Shown: one piece after another, positions 8,571 through 17,605 of the stretch
Layout of the letters: each line of letters begins with the position of its first letter
How positions within the stretch are numbered: the first letter of the stretch is position 1
Assembly: GCA_902798425.1 (NCBI GenBank)
Contig: CADBWR010000014.1
Span: 59,912 to 123,911 of the forward strand
Length of the DNA stretch: 64,000 nucleotides
Direction of reading: 5' to 3'
Source: an uncultured Bacteroidales bacterium
Lineage (GTDB): Bacteria > Bacteroidota > Bacteroidia > Bacteroidales > Bacteroidaceae
The notes under the pieces: generated by a model
Seen by the model: only the letters and a program-made list of their open reading frames with translations
Told to the model about the DNA's origin: nothing
Database searches by the model: none
Program-made: the position numbers and the translations under genes

Positions 8571-11500
8571 TTATCTTTTAATAACTTTCTTACCATTGAT
8601 AATATTGATTCCCGTTGTCGGAGTTGACAACTGGCGACCGTTCAGGTCGTAGATGCGCTCGGTGCCATCGCTGTCGATGGTGCGCAACTGCTCGATGCCA
8701 GTCACGTCTTCCAGCGTCATGCCGATAGCACGAGCACCTGCTACGCGGTTCTGCAGCAGATAGGCACGGAAGGGCAGGATGCGGGCGGCACGGTGATTGT
8801 CGGTGTCAGACATCACAGGATGCCACTTGCCGTCCTGCTGCAGGGTGTAAGCGCCCAGCTCGGCAGCCTCAGCATTGCTGATGCCGTAGAGGGTGCCGCG
8901 CATCGAGAAGCCTGGAGCATTCTGCTGTTTGCCATAGGTCATACCGCCATTGGCAGGAATCTCAACGGCACCGGCATTCAACGAAGCATCGCCACTGGTT
9001 GTCCAGATGAGGTATGGCTGCAGCGCCTGCAGCGTCTCCGTTGTCTCTGTGAAGATCAGCTCGTTGGTGCTGCGGCCCGACAGTTTGTAAGCCTTCGCAC
9101 CATTAGGTATCTGCAGGTCGTAAGGCAGACAGATGGTGTAGGGTGCAGCACTCTTGGCGAGTGTGCGGGTATTCTCTACCTTCTTGGCATTGAACTTGTA
9201 AGGCACGTCGTAGTCCAGACCGTCTATCAGTCGATAGTTGGCGCAGTTCATCACGCCAGTGGTGTCGCCTATCACCACGTTCACCTCGTCAGTCTGTCCG
9301 TAGGCTGCTGGCAAGTAGCACAGCGTGCTCTCTGTCAAGCCCTTCTTGCGCAAGCCGCCATTCTGGAGGTTGGCCATCATATCAATATCAAAGCAATTAG
9401 TAAAGTCGGCCCAGCGCAGGTTCTTGGCATCGCTGAAACTGTTGTCCTCAATCTGCTCCAGCATCATCGGCATACCGATACGCTCCAGCTTGGTCAGCGG
9501 CTTCATGTCGGCGGCCTTCAGCTCCGTCACCGAGGTGTTGCTCAGCAGCGAGAGATCCTTGACATTTGGACGGTTCTTGAACCATCCGTCCACATTGTCC
9601 ACGCCCTGCAGTTCATCCTTGGTGGCGGCGGCATGGGCGGCAAAGGCGGCAAACGACTCGTCGTCCTTGAACACGCCGGTAGAGATGTTGTTGGTGCGCT
9701 GCCATGACGAGCCGGTATAGGCATCGTCTGCCACATAGTCCTTGTAGAGGCTCGGGCGCACATAGAAGGCGTCGAACGTCGGGTTGTAGTTATTGCACAA
9801 GTTGCGCCACAGCCAGTTGTCCTGGGTCATCTCAGGCTTCTTGTCAGCCAGGATGTACATGCGGGTCAGCGATACGCAGTCGTCGAAGGCATCCCAGTTG
9901 ATATAGTTTGTCGAGTCGCCGATGACCACCGTCTCCAGGGACTCACACTCCAGCAGCGAGCGGCTGTGGATGGTCTTCAGGGTCTTCGGCAGGATGAGCT
10001 TCTTCAGCGAGTAAGCCCTCAGGAAGGCGTAGTAGGGCAGCACATTGGCCTCCTTTACGATCGACGAGTGGCTGGTTAGCACAAGCCTGTCGGGGGCTGC
10101 ATACCATTCACTGGGCTCTACCTTAGCATCGTAGAGATCCAGATATTCCAGCTGGCCCAGGCAGTTGCGTGAGTCAGTCCATCCGCAATAGCCTGCCAGG
10201 TAGCGCAGCACGCTGAAGTCCTGACCGGAGATAGGACCGACCACCTTCAGCTTGCGGATATGCGAGTAGGCGCCCTCCAGCTCGTCAATGTGCATATTGC
10301 CAGTGCCGGTCTCTATCTTGGAGTGTTTCACCTTGAGTCCCAACTCCTTGGCCAGGGTGTTCTTCTCGGTGGTGGTCACCACGAGCATGTCGCTGCCCGG
10401 CGCTGCAAGGTTGTTGCCCACGATGTGGTTGGCATACTGCGGCCAGGCCTCACGATAGCGCTTTACCAGCTTCATGGGCACATTGATGCGATAGAACATG
10501 GGCAGGTCGTCGAAGGTGCCGTCTTCCAGCTGCGGGATGGTGTCGCAATAGACATAGATATCCATCAGGCTCTTGCAACCCTTGAAGCCCTGGTAGTTCA
10601 TCTTCTTTAGCGATGCAGGCAGATAGACGCGCTTCAGATTGTCGCAGTCTGCCAGTGCACTGCCTAATTCAGTCATCTTGGTGAAGCCGACCAGCTCGTC
10701 GAAGGTCTCCACACCGCTGCCTGTCAGGATGCCGTCGATGTTGGTCAGCTGCATATATTCCGAAGGGAAGAAATAGCCCTTGGCAGCAAAGGCATCCAGT
10801 GCACGGTCGTCCTTGAATGCGGCGGTGATACTGCTTGCGCACTTGGTCAGGGTAGGCTCGTTGGCATATACCGGTACCAGGTTGTTGCGGCAATAGACGG
10901 CATTGATGGGCGTGTCCCATGAGTCGTAGGTCCAGAACCAGTACTGGCCGCTACCTTCAAGGCCACCGGAGGCGTCGCTCACGGCCTTCTCGGTGGTCAT
11001 GAACACCATCTCGTCGATGCCGGGCACCTGGTAGGTCACGCGGTCGTCGTAGCCTGTCACCTTGTCGCCGATGGCGAGATGCTTCAGGTTCACGGCATTG
11101 TCGAACACGTGCTCACCGATATAAGTGGCTTCCTTAGGCAGGATGACCTTCTCAAGCTTGTTGCAGTAGTAGAACATATACTCATCCACCACATCGTCTT
11201 TGCCGATGAAGTCGTTCACGCCATGACACTGGTAGGGATGATCCTTGTCCTTCTTCAGGCGCGCGTTATATAAATTAAGGTAGCGCAGGCGTCCGTAGGT
11301 CGGGTCGCTGTTGTTCACGTCGGCACCGCCCAGGAAGCGCAGCACACCCACATCGACACCATTCAGCGGACCGCTCACGGTCAGCGAGTCGATGTTCCAG
11401 TAGGCACCCTTCAGGCCTGTCAGGAAGTCACCGCTCATGATGGTCTCTAGACCAAGTTTCGCAGCCAGCTGGCCCACCTCAGTGGTAGTGACGCTCTTGG

Positions 11501-14500
11501 GGTATGTCTGTGCGTCGCTGGCAGCCACAATATAGTCCTTATAGTCGCTCCATTTCTCCTTGTAGGCGTTGACAGCCTCGGCAGGCACGTAAATCTTCAG
11601 TCCTTCAGGTTTCTCGAATACTGCTGTGCCCAACGCAGCCGGTGTGGTGCCCAGGCAGCGGATCACCTTCATGTTCGCGTTGCCGTTGAAAGCCATCTCG
11701 TCAATCTGCGTCACTGCGGCGGGAATCTCTATCTCGCGCAGGTCGCAGTTCTGGAAGGCATAGCCGCCTATCTTCTTGATGGTTGAGGGCAGCTCGATAG
11801 CTGTCAGGTTGTGGTCATTGACGAACCACGAACCACCGATGAAGTCGAGACCTGCCCACTCAAACTGCTTGAATTCGGGGAACTGCTTGATGTCATTGTT
11901 GACAGCCAGTTTGCCGTTGAGCCATTCGAAGGCCTTGTCCTTCAGCTTACTCATATCGATCACGTCGTCCCATGTCGATGGACTGCCCACGGCAGTGGTG
12001 TAACGCAGGTCTTTCAGGGCTTTCTTCACGCCTGCGTCAACAGGCTTCACCAGACAGGGGGTAAACTTATCCTTATACTTGGCCCAAGCCGTGTCAGCCT
12101 CGAACCAGCGCTGTTGCTGCTGCGTCATCTTCAGCATCAGTTTGGGTGTGTTGGCAAACACACCGTTGCCTAACTGCAGCTGCGATGGATGCAGCTCCTT
12201 GGCCTTGTTGATACCGTCGGTGCAGAGATAGAGCAGGTCGAACGCCTCCAGGTTCGGGCAGTCGGCGAAGCAGGAATCCTGCAGGGCTACATTGAAGTCG
12301 TAGTAGATGTCGCCGCACCACAGCCAACCTTTGATGTCCCAGCAGGAGACGTTCTTCAGGTTCTGGTTGCCGCGGAAGGCTTCCTTGCGCACGTAGTCGA
12401 GCTTAAAGTTATTGTAGATGCCGATGTCGTTGAACAGACCCAGCTGGCCCTTATGGTCGTTAATCCAGCTGTCGTCGGCTCCCCAAGCCACCAGGTGCTC
12501 CACCTTGTGACCGTTTTTCATCGACACCTTCTGGGTGCTATTGCCCTCGTAGGCATAGACATATTTCACGCCGAAATCGTCTTTTCCGCCAGGATAATCC
12601 GTCGCCTCGTAGGCGAAGAAACGCTTGTACTTGCTCCACATCCCATCGTCGAGGAAGTCCTGCTTGCGGTCCTTCGCGATGATGATTTTCAGTTTGGTGG
12701 AGTCGCAGCCGGCAAAGATGTTGTCGCCGCAGAGGATGAAGTTCTCAGGCCCGAGCGCCTGTGAGGGCTTGCCGCCGGTATAGAGGCGCAGGTCGAAGCG
12801 CTCCATGCTGGTGCAGCCGGCAAATGCCGAGTCGGGGATGGCTATCGTCATGGGCACGCTCTCCTTGGTGGTGCTGCCCTTTGCCTCGTAGAAGCGTACT
12901 TCTTCCAAAGACGTGTTCCCGGCAAATACGTTCTTGCGGAACGTCATGGTGCGGGTGTCGTCGTCGACACCAGCATAGATGTTGACCTTTCTGATGTTGG
13001 TATCGGCCTTGCTGATGTACTGGTGATACACCATATTCTTCGATGGTGTATAGATCATGTTCAGACCTACACCTGTCATGGATGCTGCATGGATATACGA
13101 CAGGTTGTTGGCTATCAGACCGCTACGGAACTTGTTGCTGTTGTAATCGCTGCCCTGCATACGTGCGGTAATGAGACTTGCGCTGAGACTTGAAAGCAGA
13201 GTGCCGCCAGCCATTGTCAACAACGTATTACTCGCCCATGCAGGGAGACCCATGGAAGATACTACTGCTGCCACTTCAGGAACAACTACTTCTGGGGCAA
13301 GTGCTGCAGTTAGTTCTGCAACAACTTTCATTACATAACCTTTTAAAGTTGATCTTGTTATTGGTAGGGCCAAAAGTTTAGTCAGTACATCAGCAGAAGA
13401 CATTACTCCTGCCGCACTACATAATCCTTCACGAGCTAACTCTGTGATTGCGTATGAGGAGAAACCAATTTCAGCCAAATTTTTTCCTGCTATAGCAGAA
13501 ATTTGTTCAGCAGTAAAAGCCTCCGTAAATCCATAAGCAATACTTGGAATATTTCCAGCAAATTCTTTAGCGGCTCCCAAGGTAGCCTCGCTTGCTATAG
13601 CCGTGTTAGCGTATGCTGTGACTGACTCTCTTGAGACTTCACTTGCAGTCTCTCTTGAGACTTCACTTATAGCCTCTCCAGCAGCATCTCCTGCACTAAT
13701 AGCATGGGCGACACCTTTACCTATCTTATAGGCAGCATAGGCATAGAGGGCTATCTCGGCAGCAAGCACGGGCACACTCCACCACGACCAGTTCTGCGAC
13801 ACCACATTGTCGGTGGACAGCATACCTGCTGATGTGGACATATACTCGTAGGTCAAACCGTCCTTCACAATGGACTTCTTGGTTGTTGGCTCATAGTCGG
13901 CAGCCTCTATGAACTGGGCATACATCGCCCAGTTGGGGTCTTTGATGAACTCCAGGTAACGGGCTGGTGACACTAAGATGCGGAAGTCTTTGGCACAGCT
14001 TGGCGGCAGGGCAGCTATCTGCTCCTTGGTCATGTCCTTTAGTTCCTCAGGGGTTGGCAAACCAAAGATGTTATCGTCAGGGATGACATCCTTCGGACCC
14101 AGTGTCTCCCAGTGGTCTTCGCCCTTCTCTGCAAAGTAGTACAGGCGGATCTCCTTCAGGTTCTTACAGCCCCGGAAGGCACCGTTCTCGATCACCACCT
14201 TCAGGTCGCTGTACGAATTGTCGCTGCGGCCGTTAGTCTGCCAGAACTCTACTGTCTTCAGGTCCTCGCAGTTGGCAAAGGCGTCGCGGCGGATGGCTAT
14301 GTTCTTGTAGTTATAGTACGAGCCCACGTCGTTATAGACTCTCAGCACACCATTGTTTTTCTTCAGGTATTCGGTATCAGTTCCCTCGATGGTGGTGTAA
14401 TACACCGTAGCGCCATTGTCGGCAGGTGCCATCAGCGAAGTAGCGTTTAAGCCCCAGTAGTCGGCATTCCACAGGCGCAGCTGCTTCATCACCTCCTCGC

Positions 14501-15362
14501 GCTGATTGCCGTCGTTGGTCAGATAGGTCTTGCCGTCCTGTGCCAGCATACACTTGTAGCGGGCACCGTACTCCTTGATCTCGTAGCCTGAAGGCTCGTA
14601 GCTGATGATGCGGTCCTTGTGCTTTGCCCACACGCTGCTGTTGCGGTAGTCGTTGAGCACTGAGGTCGCCACACGGATCATAGCGTTGGGCGAGCCCTCA
14701 AACGCATTGTCCCAGATGCTCTTCACCCGGTATTCGGGCATCGCCTCCCAGTGGTTGGTGCCTTTGGTGGTGTACTGCATCAGGTCGACCTTCTCCAGAT
14801 GCGGCGCATTGGCAAAGGCCTTGTGGCCAATGAAGAAGTGGAACTCGCTGTTGGCATTGTAGGCCTGGGCATTAGCGTCCTGGAAGTAGATGCGCTTCAC
14901 CTTCGACTCGCCAGTAAAGCCCTGATCGGCCACACAGCCCAGATGGGTGTGACTGGTGAAGTAGCCCACCAGGTCGTTCAGGATATACACCTCGCCGTTC
15001 TCTGGCACGCTCTCCTCGTCGATAGAGGCAGCGGTGATGTAGGCACCTTCGGCATTGATGAACCAGCCGTCATCGTCCTTGTACCAGCCGTAAGTCTCTG
15101 GGGTATGCACGCTGGTGTTGAAGAAGTTCGTGTAGTTGTTCTCAGAGATGTACGTGTACTTCACACCTTTATACGTGTAGGTGTAGTCTTCACTCGATGC
15201 ACGCCGTGGCACCTGCATCGCCTTGACAGTGCGGCCGTCGCTCATCTGCACCTGTTCACCGGCAGAGATGTTGTCAGCCACTGTTGCTGGACTTTTCTCA
15301 GCCCATACGCCCGTAGCTGCTATCGTCAGCCAAAGGGTCAATAGAACTTTCGTTTGTTTCAT
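8571..15362 (-). CDS. Giant BspA-like leucine-rich-repeat surface protein
   Basis: A 2263-residue secreted protein with a signal peptide ending near GVWA. Two long blocks of BspA-type leucine-rich repeats occur at roughly residues 100-480 and 770-2100; recurring units include AFANCEDLKTVEFW, AFRGCKNLKEIRLY, VFANTPKLML and AFQNCDLREIEIP. Repeats of this class (LRR_5) occur in adhesins. Between the blocks lies an Ala/Gly/Ser-rich helical stretch of about 215 residues with lower GC. The C terminus ends in IYDLNGRQL...GINIINGKKVIKR, a short sorting-tail-like sequence also found in three other proteins here. It is the first gene of the operon and almost certainly exposed on the cell surface. The ligand is unknown. 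Confidence 0.88.
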   Translation of the reverse strand: MKQTKVLLTLWLTIAATGVWAEKSPATVADNISAGEQVQMSDGRTVKAMQVPRRASSEDYTYTYKGVKYTYISENNYTNFFNTSVHTPETYGWYKDDDGWFINAEGAYITAASIDEESVPENGEVYILNDLVGYFTSHTHLGCVADQGFTGESKVKRIYFQDANAQAYNANSEFHFFIGHKAFANAPHLEKVDLMQYTTKGTNHWEAMPEYRVKSIWDNAFEGSPNAMIRVATSVLNDYRNSSVWAKHKDRIISYEPSGYEIKEYGARYKCMLAQDGKTYLTNDGNQREEVMKQLRLWNADYWGLNATSLMAPADNGATVYYTTIEGTDTEYLKKNNGVLRVYNDVGSYYNYKNIAIRRDAFANCEDLKTVEFWQTNGRSDNSYSDLKVVIENGAFRGCKNLKEIRLYYFAEKGEDHWETLGPKDVIPDDNIFGLPTPEELKDMTKEQIAALPPSCAKDFRILVSPARYLEFIKDPNWAMYAQFIEAADYEPTTKKSIVKDGLTYEYMSTSAGMLSTDNVVSQNWSWWSVPVLAAEIALYAYAAYKIGKGVAHAISAGDAAGEAISEVSRETASEVSRESVTAYANTAIASEATLGAAKEFAGNIPSIAYGFTEAFTAEQISAIAGKNLAEIGFSSYAITELAREGLCSAAGVMSSADVLTKLLALPITRSTLKGYVMKVVAELTAALAPEVVVPEVAAVVSSMGLPAWASNTLLTMAGGTLLSSLSASLITARMQGSDYNSNKFRSGLIANNLSYIHAASMTGVGLNMIYTPSKNMVYHQYISKADTNIRKVNIYAGVDDDTRTMTFRKNVFAGNTSLEEVRFYEAKGSTTKESVPMTIAIPDSAFAGCTSMERFDLRLYTGGKPSQALGPENFILCGDNIFAGCDSTKLKIIIAKDRKQDFLDDGMWSKYKRFFAYEATDYPGGKDDFGVKYVYAYEGNSTQKVSMKNGHKVEHLVAWGADDSWINDHKGQLGLFNDIGIYNNFKLDYVRKEAFRGNQNLKNVSCWDIKGWLWCGDIYYDFNVALQDSCFADCPNLEAFDLLYLCTDGINKAKELHPSQLQLGNGVFANTPKLMLKMTQQQQRWFEADTAWAKYKDKFTPCLVKPVDAGVKKALKDLRYTTAVGSPSTWDDVIDMSKLKDKAFEWLNGKLAVNNDIKQFPEFKQFEWAGLDFIGGSWFVNDHNLTAIELPSTIKKIGGYAFQNCDLREIEIPAAVTQIDEMAFNGNANMKVIRCLGTTPAALGTAVFEKPEGLKIYVPAEAVNAYKEKWSDYKDYIVAASDAQTYPKSVTTTEVGQLAAKLGLETIMSGDFLTGLKGAYWNIDSLTVSGPLNGVDVGVLRFLGGADVNNSDPTYGRLRYLNLYNARLKKDKDHPYQCHGVNDFIGKDDVVDEYMFYYCNKLEKVILPKEATYIGEHVFDNAVNLKHLAIGDKVTGYDDRVTYQVPGIDEMVFMTTEKAVSDASGGLEGSGQYWFWTYDSWDTPINAVYCRNNLVPVYANEPTLTKCASSITAAFKDDRALDAFAAKGYFFPSEYMQLTNIDGILTGSGVETFDELVGFTKMTELGSALADCDNLKRVYLPASLKKMNYQGFKGCKSLMDIYVYCDTIPQLEDGTFDDLPMFYRINVPMKLVKRYREAWPQYANHIVGNNLAAPGSDMLVVTTTEKNTLAKELGLKVKHSKIETGTGNMHIDELEGAYSHIRKLKVVGPISGQDFSVLRYLAGYCGWTDSRNCLGQLEYLDLYDAKVEPSEWYAAPDRLVLTSHSSIVKEANVLPYYAFLRAYSLKKLILPKTLKTIHSRSLLECESLETVVIGDSTNYINWDAFDDCVSLTRMYILADKKPEMTQDNWLWRNLCNNYNPTFDAFYVRPSLYKDYVADDAYTGSSWQRTNNISTGVFKDDESFAAFAAHAAATKDELQGVDNVDGWFKNRPNVKDLSLLSNTSVTELKAADMKPLTKLERIGMPMMLEQIEDNSFSDAKNLRWADFTNCFDIDMMANLQNGGLRKKGLTESTLCYLPAAYGQTDEVNVVIGDTTGVMNCANYRLIDGLDYDVPYKFNAKKVENTRTLAKSAAPYTICLPYDLQIPNGAKAYKLSGRSTNELIFTETTETLQALQPYLIWTTSGDASLNAGAVEIPANGGMTYGKQQNAPGFSMRGTLYGISNAEAAELGAYTLQQDGKWHPVMSDTDNHRAARILPFRAYLLQNRVAGARAIGMTLEDVTGIEQLRTIDSDGTERIYDLNGRQLSTPTTGINIINGKKVIKR
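13150..13790 (-). other. Low-GC, Ala-rich insertion within the LRR gene
   Basis: Codons about 524-737 of the giant protein encode an Ala/Ser/Gly-rich, probably helical and partly membrane-like stretch with a short internal repeat (AISEVSRETASEVSRESV). The DNA is visibly richer in A and T than the flanking repeat regions and uses different codons. This is consistent with a recombined or inserted module. Confidence 0.6.
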
Positions 15363-15619
15363 ATATACAGTAATTTATATTTGCTTTATGCGGTTGTCTA
15401 GTTATACACACATTTTAGTAGTAAACTTATTTAATCTACAAATTTAATGTTTTAAATTGAAAATCACATATATATTAATGTATAATCATTTAAAAATTAA
15501 CTTATTTTAAATATGTTTGCGCAAACAGATAATCGCCATACTAAATTAAACATAAAATGAAACATGAATCTTACGAAGGTTGTCTTGATGCAATCTGAAA
15601 AATACACTCATAAATTAAT

Positions 15620-15703
15620 GGTTAAGGGTTAAGGGTTAATGGTTATTGGTTAATTAAGCATTAAGCATTATGCATTAAGCATTATGCATTAAGCATTAAG
15701 CAT
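15620..15703. repeat. Tandem 7-bp repeat tract, 12 units
   Basis: Five ggttaag/ggttaat-type units are followed without a break by seven taagcat/tatgcat units, 84 bases in all with a strict 7-base period. It is the longest non-coding example of the heptamer family in the window. Confidence 0.85.
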
Positions 15704-15725
15704 TGTTATTAGCCTTCTAATTGAT

Positions 15726-15805
15726 TTTATACAGCTGATACGGTACCTTTATACAGCTGATAACTTCGCGTATTAGGCTGTCTCAGAGCTGGCTTAGCCT
15801 GTCTC
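15726..15805. promoter_or_regulatory. Direct repeats with 22-bp period in the LRR operon leader
   Basis: TTTATACAGCTGATA occurs at 15726-15740 and 15748-15762, exactly 22 bp apart. Two further imperfect cores (AGGCTGTC, AGCCTGTC) continue at about the same spacing, centred near 15778.5 and 15799.5. The CAGCTG core and the 22-bp step recall the array upstream of the HU-HIG gene at 44944-45043. Confidence 0.5.
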
Positions 15806-15840
15806 GCGCGCTGGCGGGCGTCACCTCCTCATTGACATTG

Positions 15841-15872
15841 CAAAAGTACTAAATTAAGAGGCAAGTTCCAAA
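15841..15872 (-). promoter_or_regulatory. Bacteroidota-type promoter for the LRR operon
   Basis: Read on the minus strand: -33 TTTG at 15869-15872, 20 bp, then -7 TACTTTTG at 15841-15848. Transcription would start near 15834 and give a leader of about 470 nt that runs through the 22-bp repeats and the heptamer tract before the LRR start codon. Confidence 0.6.
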
Positions 15873-15931
15873 TTATCTGTGTCATTTTTTTTCATTTTTC
15901 TATTGAGCAATCAAACAAGCGTCCCCCATTT

Positions 15932-16090
15932 CTTACAACCTTACAACCTTACATTCTTACACGGTGCGTTTCCGTGAGTTGAGAAGATATGCTAATGATA
16001 ATATATATTATAATATATATTATCATTAAACACCCATTGCCAAATATGGAAGCATGCTTTGTAAGGTTGTAAGATTGTAAGGTTGTAAGG
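15932..16090. repeat. Nested inverted repeat with 36-bp perfect palindrome
   Basis: The left arm has 8-bp units cttacaac (15932-15960) and the right arm the inverted units gttgtaag (16061-16090). Between them lie a CACGG/CCGTG hairpin (15960-15976) and a perfect 36-bp AT-rich palindrome centred at 16010.5 (15993-16028). It sits between the AAA+ gene and the LRR operon promoter. No gene is encoded in it. Confidence 0.8.
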
Positions 16091-16155
16091 TTTTGGCTCT
16101 TAAAATTATGTCGGTCAGAAGACCGCTATCGACTCCTGGCGGCGATAACCAGGAA

Positions 16156-17283
16156 TTAGCGATTTATCCAGATTCGCAGTAGGGGGTCGGAAATAGAGAA
16201 CGACTTGTGCTGTTCTGTGATGAGGTCAAAGTCCAGAAGTCTTTTGACGGCAGACTGTACGGCACTGGCAGACTTGAGATGGTGGCGCTTGACAAAGTCA
16301 GAAGAGGTGATGCGCTGCACATAACGGTCCGCTGCAATGGCATATAACAATTCTTTCTGTTGCTCGGTCACGTAGGCTAATAGTTCCTGTAGCCTCTTGG
16401 AGTTTTGCTGCAGTAGTTGCTCTGCTGCCTGTTTCATCACTGTGAGGGTGCTGGTGGATCCTGGCAAGGTGTCTGCAAAAGTGTCGTGCAATAATTTGTG
16501 TATATACATCGTCACACCATCGAACGTGTTGTATGCCCACTCAATAGCCTCAGGTTCAATACTCTTATTAGCGGCCACAAACTGTTGAACGGCAAAATCC
16601 GTATAGACAGTCAGGTCAATAGGTTCTAATTGGAGTAGAGTGGCACTTTGAAAGAAAGGGCGTTTGTCCGAGAAAAACATCTCGTTCATCATTCGACGCT
16701 CTGAACCAGCGAAGATAAAATGAGTATTAACCAGTTTCTGTATTCGTCCTCTTAACAGAGCCTCAATATTACTGTCTTGGTATCTGGTGATTTGCTGAAA
16801 CTCGTCAATGGCCACAATACAAGGCTTGTCTGCTTTCTCCAGATAGGTAAAAATCTCGTCCAGCGTATATTCAGGCATGTTTATTTGGCCCAACTTTAAG
16901 TCGAATGTTGGCATAAAGGTTACAGGATCAATGCCAAAACTACCACTTAGCGAACGGAGCGTAGTGATAAAAAGCTTTGTCAAATACTCACTTCGCTTGG
17001 CTATGGTATTGAAGACTGCTGTTCCCAATTCTTTAATAAACTCCTGAAAAGAAGTCGTATGGAGTATGTCGATAGAGATGGTAATAAAGTTGTCGCGAAT
17101 ATCCGGCTGGTTAAAGCAGTGATATATCAACACTGTTTTTCCGACCCTTCGAGGAGAAATCAGTACCACGTTTTCTTGATTACTGACACTTTTTATCAGT
17201 AATGCAGACTCTTTCTGGCGGTCACAAAACAGCTCATCAGGTATCGCTGGGCTGAGCACAAAAGGATTGATATTCATAGCCAT
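16156..17283 (-). CDS. AAA+ ATPase (archaeal-ATPase-like), orphan
   Basis: A 375-residue cytoplasmic protein. Walker A is SPRRVGKT (about residue 43) and Walker B is CIVAIDEF (about residue 155), followed by a sensor-like FIFAGSERR and a C-terminal winged-helix-like part (SSDFVKRHHLKSASAVQSAVKRLLD). This is the layout of the archaeal-type ATPase family (PF01637-like), found scattered in Bacteroidota genomes as single genes. The role of the family is poorly known; NTP-dependent switching or a link to mobile elements is often assumed. It has its own full promoter 22-30 bases upstream and is flanked by repeats. It shows no clear link to the xylan genes. Confidence 0.8.
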   Translation of the reverse strand: MAMNINPFVLSPAIPDELFCDRQKESALLIKSVSNQENVVLISPRRVGKTVLIYHCFNQPDIRDNFITISIDILHTTSFQEFIKELGTAVFNTIAKRSEYLTKLFITTLRSLSGSFGIDPVTFMPTFDLKLGQINMPEYTLDEIFTYLEKADKPCIVAIDEFQQITRYQDSNIEALLRGRIQKLVNTHFIFAGSERRMMNEMFFSDKRPFFQSATLLQLEPIDLTVYTDFAVQQFVAANKSIEPEAIEWAYNTFDGVTMYIHKLLHDTFADTLPGSTSTLTVMKQAAEQLLQQNSKRLQELLAYVTEQQKELLYAIAADRYVQRITSSDFVKRHHLKSASAVQSAVKRLLDFDLITEQHKSFSISDPLLRIWINR

Positions 17284-17311
17284 ATAGCGTTGTAAGTTCA
17301 GTATTCCGCTG

Positions 17312-17343
17312 CAAAGATAAGGAATAATTCTGAATTATGCAAA
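17312..17343 (-). promoter_or_regulatory. Promoter of the AAA+ ATPase gene
   Basis: On the minus strand: -33 TTTG (17340-17343), 20 bp, -7 TATCTTTG (17312-17319). The start point would be near 17305, about 22 nt before the ATG. Confidence 0.75.
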
Positions 17344-17514
17344 TAAAATTATGCTAAGAGAATAATGTGCAGTCGTGCAGGGGGCGTGGGCAGACTTGAG
17401 AATCTGAACGTTGCAAAGTTAATAAAAAACGCCTAATGTTATCTGTCAATTGTTGCATTTTCTTTCTTTAGTGTATCAATGACCCATTTTACCGCAAGAA
17501 AACCATTCAAGTAT

Positions 17515-17545
17515 TTTGTTCTACTTTATTTTTTTATTATCTTTG
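17515..17545 (+). promoter_or_regulatory. Promoter of the GH30 gene
   Basis: -33 TTTG (17515-17518), 19 bp, -7 TATCTTTG (17538-17545). This supports the ATG at 17606 with a leader of about 54 nt, and argues against the upstream in-frame start at 17516. The rest of the 322-bp gap from 17284 holds the divergent AAA+ promoter and a weaker minus-strand -7 (17414-17421). Confidence 0.75.
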
Positions 17546-17605
17546 CACCGAGAAAAACGTGTCATATTAACACCAATAATTATACTAACTTATATTATCA
17601 CAACG

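Larger units (their letters stand above)
15363..16155. other. 793-bp gene-free leader and repeat region
   Basis: No convincing gene lies here. The AT-rich part next to the LRR start holds a GTTTGCGCAAAC palindrome (15515-15526) and a -7-like element on the minus strand (15439-15446). Further right are a 12-unit heptamer tract, 22-bp direct repeats, a full minus-strand promoter and a large nested inverted repeat, listed separately. Two short hairpins (16113-16124 and 16134-16154) sit just past the stop of the AAA+ gene. Confidence 0.7.

Noticed and set aside
8793-9707. 304-codon plus-strand frame within the LRR gene
   Set aside because: It mirrors the leucine-rich repeats on the opposite strand; no start context or motif.
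16156-17283. Transposition protein such as IstB
   Set aside because: The fold is an ATPase, but there is no partner transposase, no terminal repeats matching the gene ends and the C terminus fits the archaeal-type ATPase family better.
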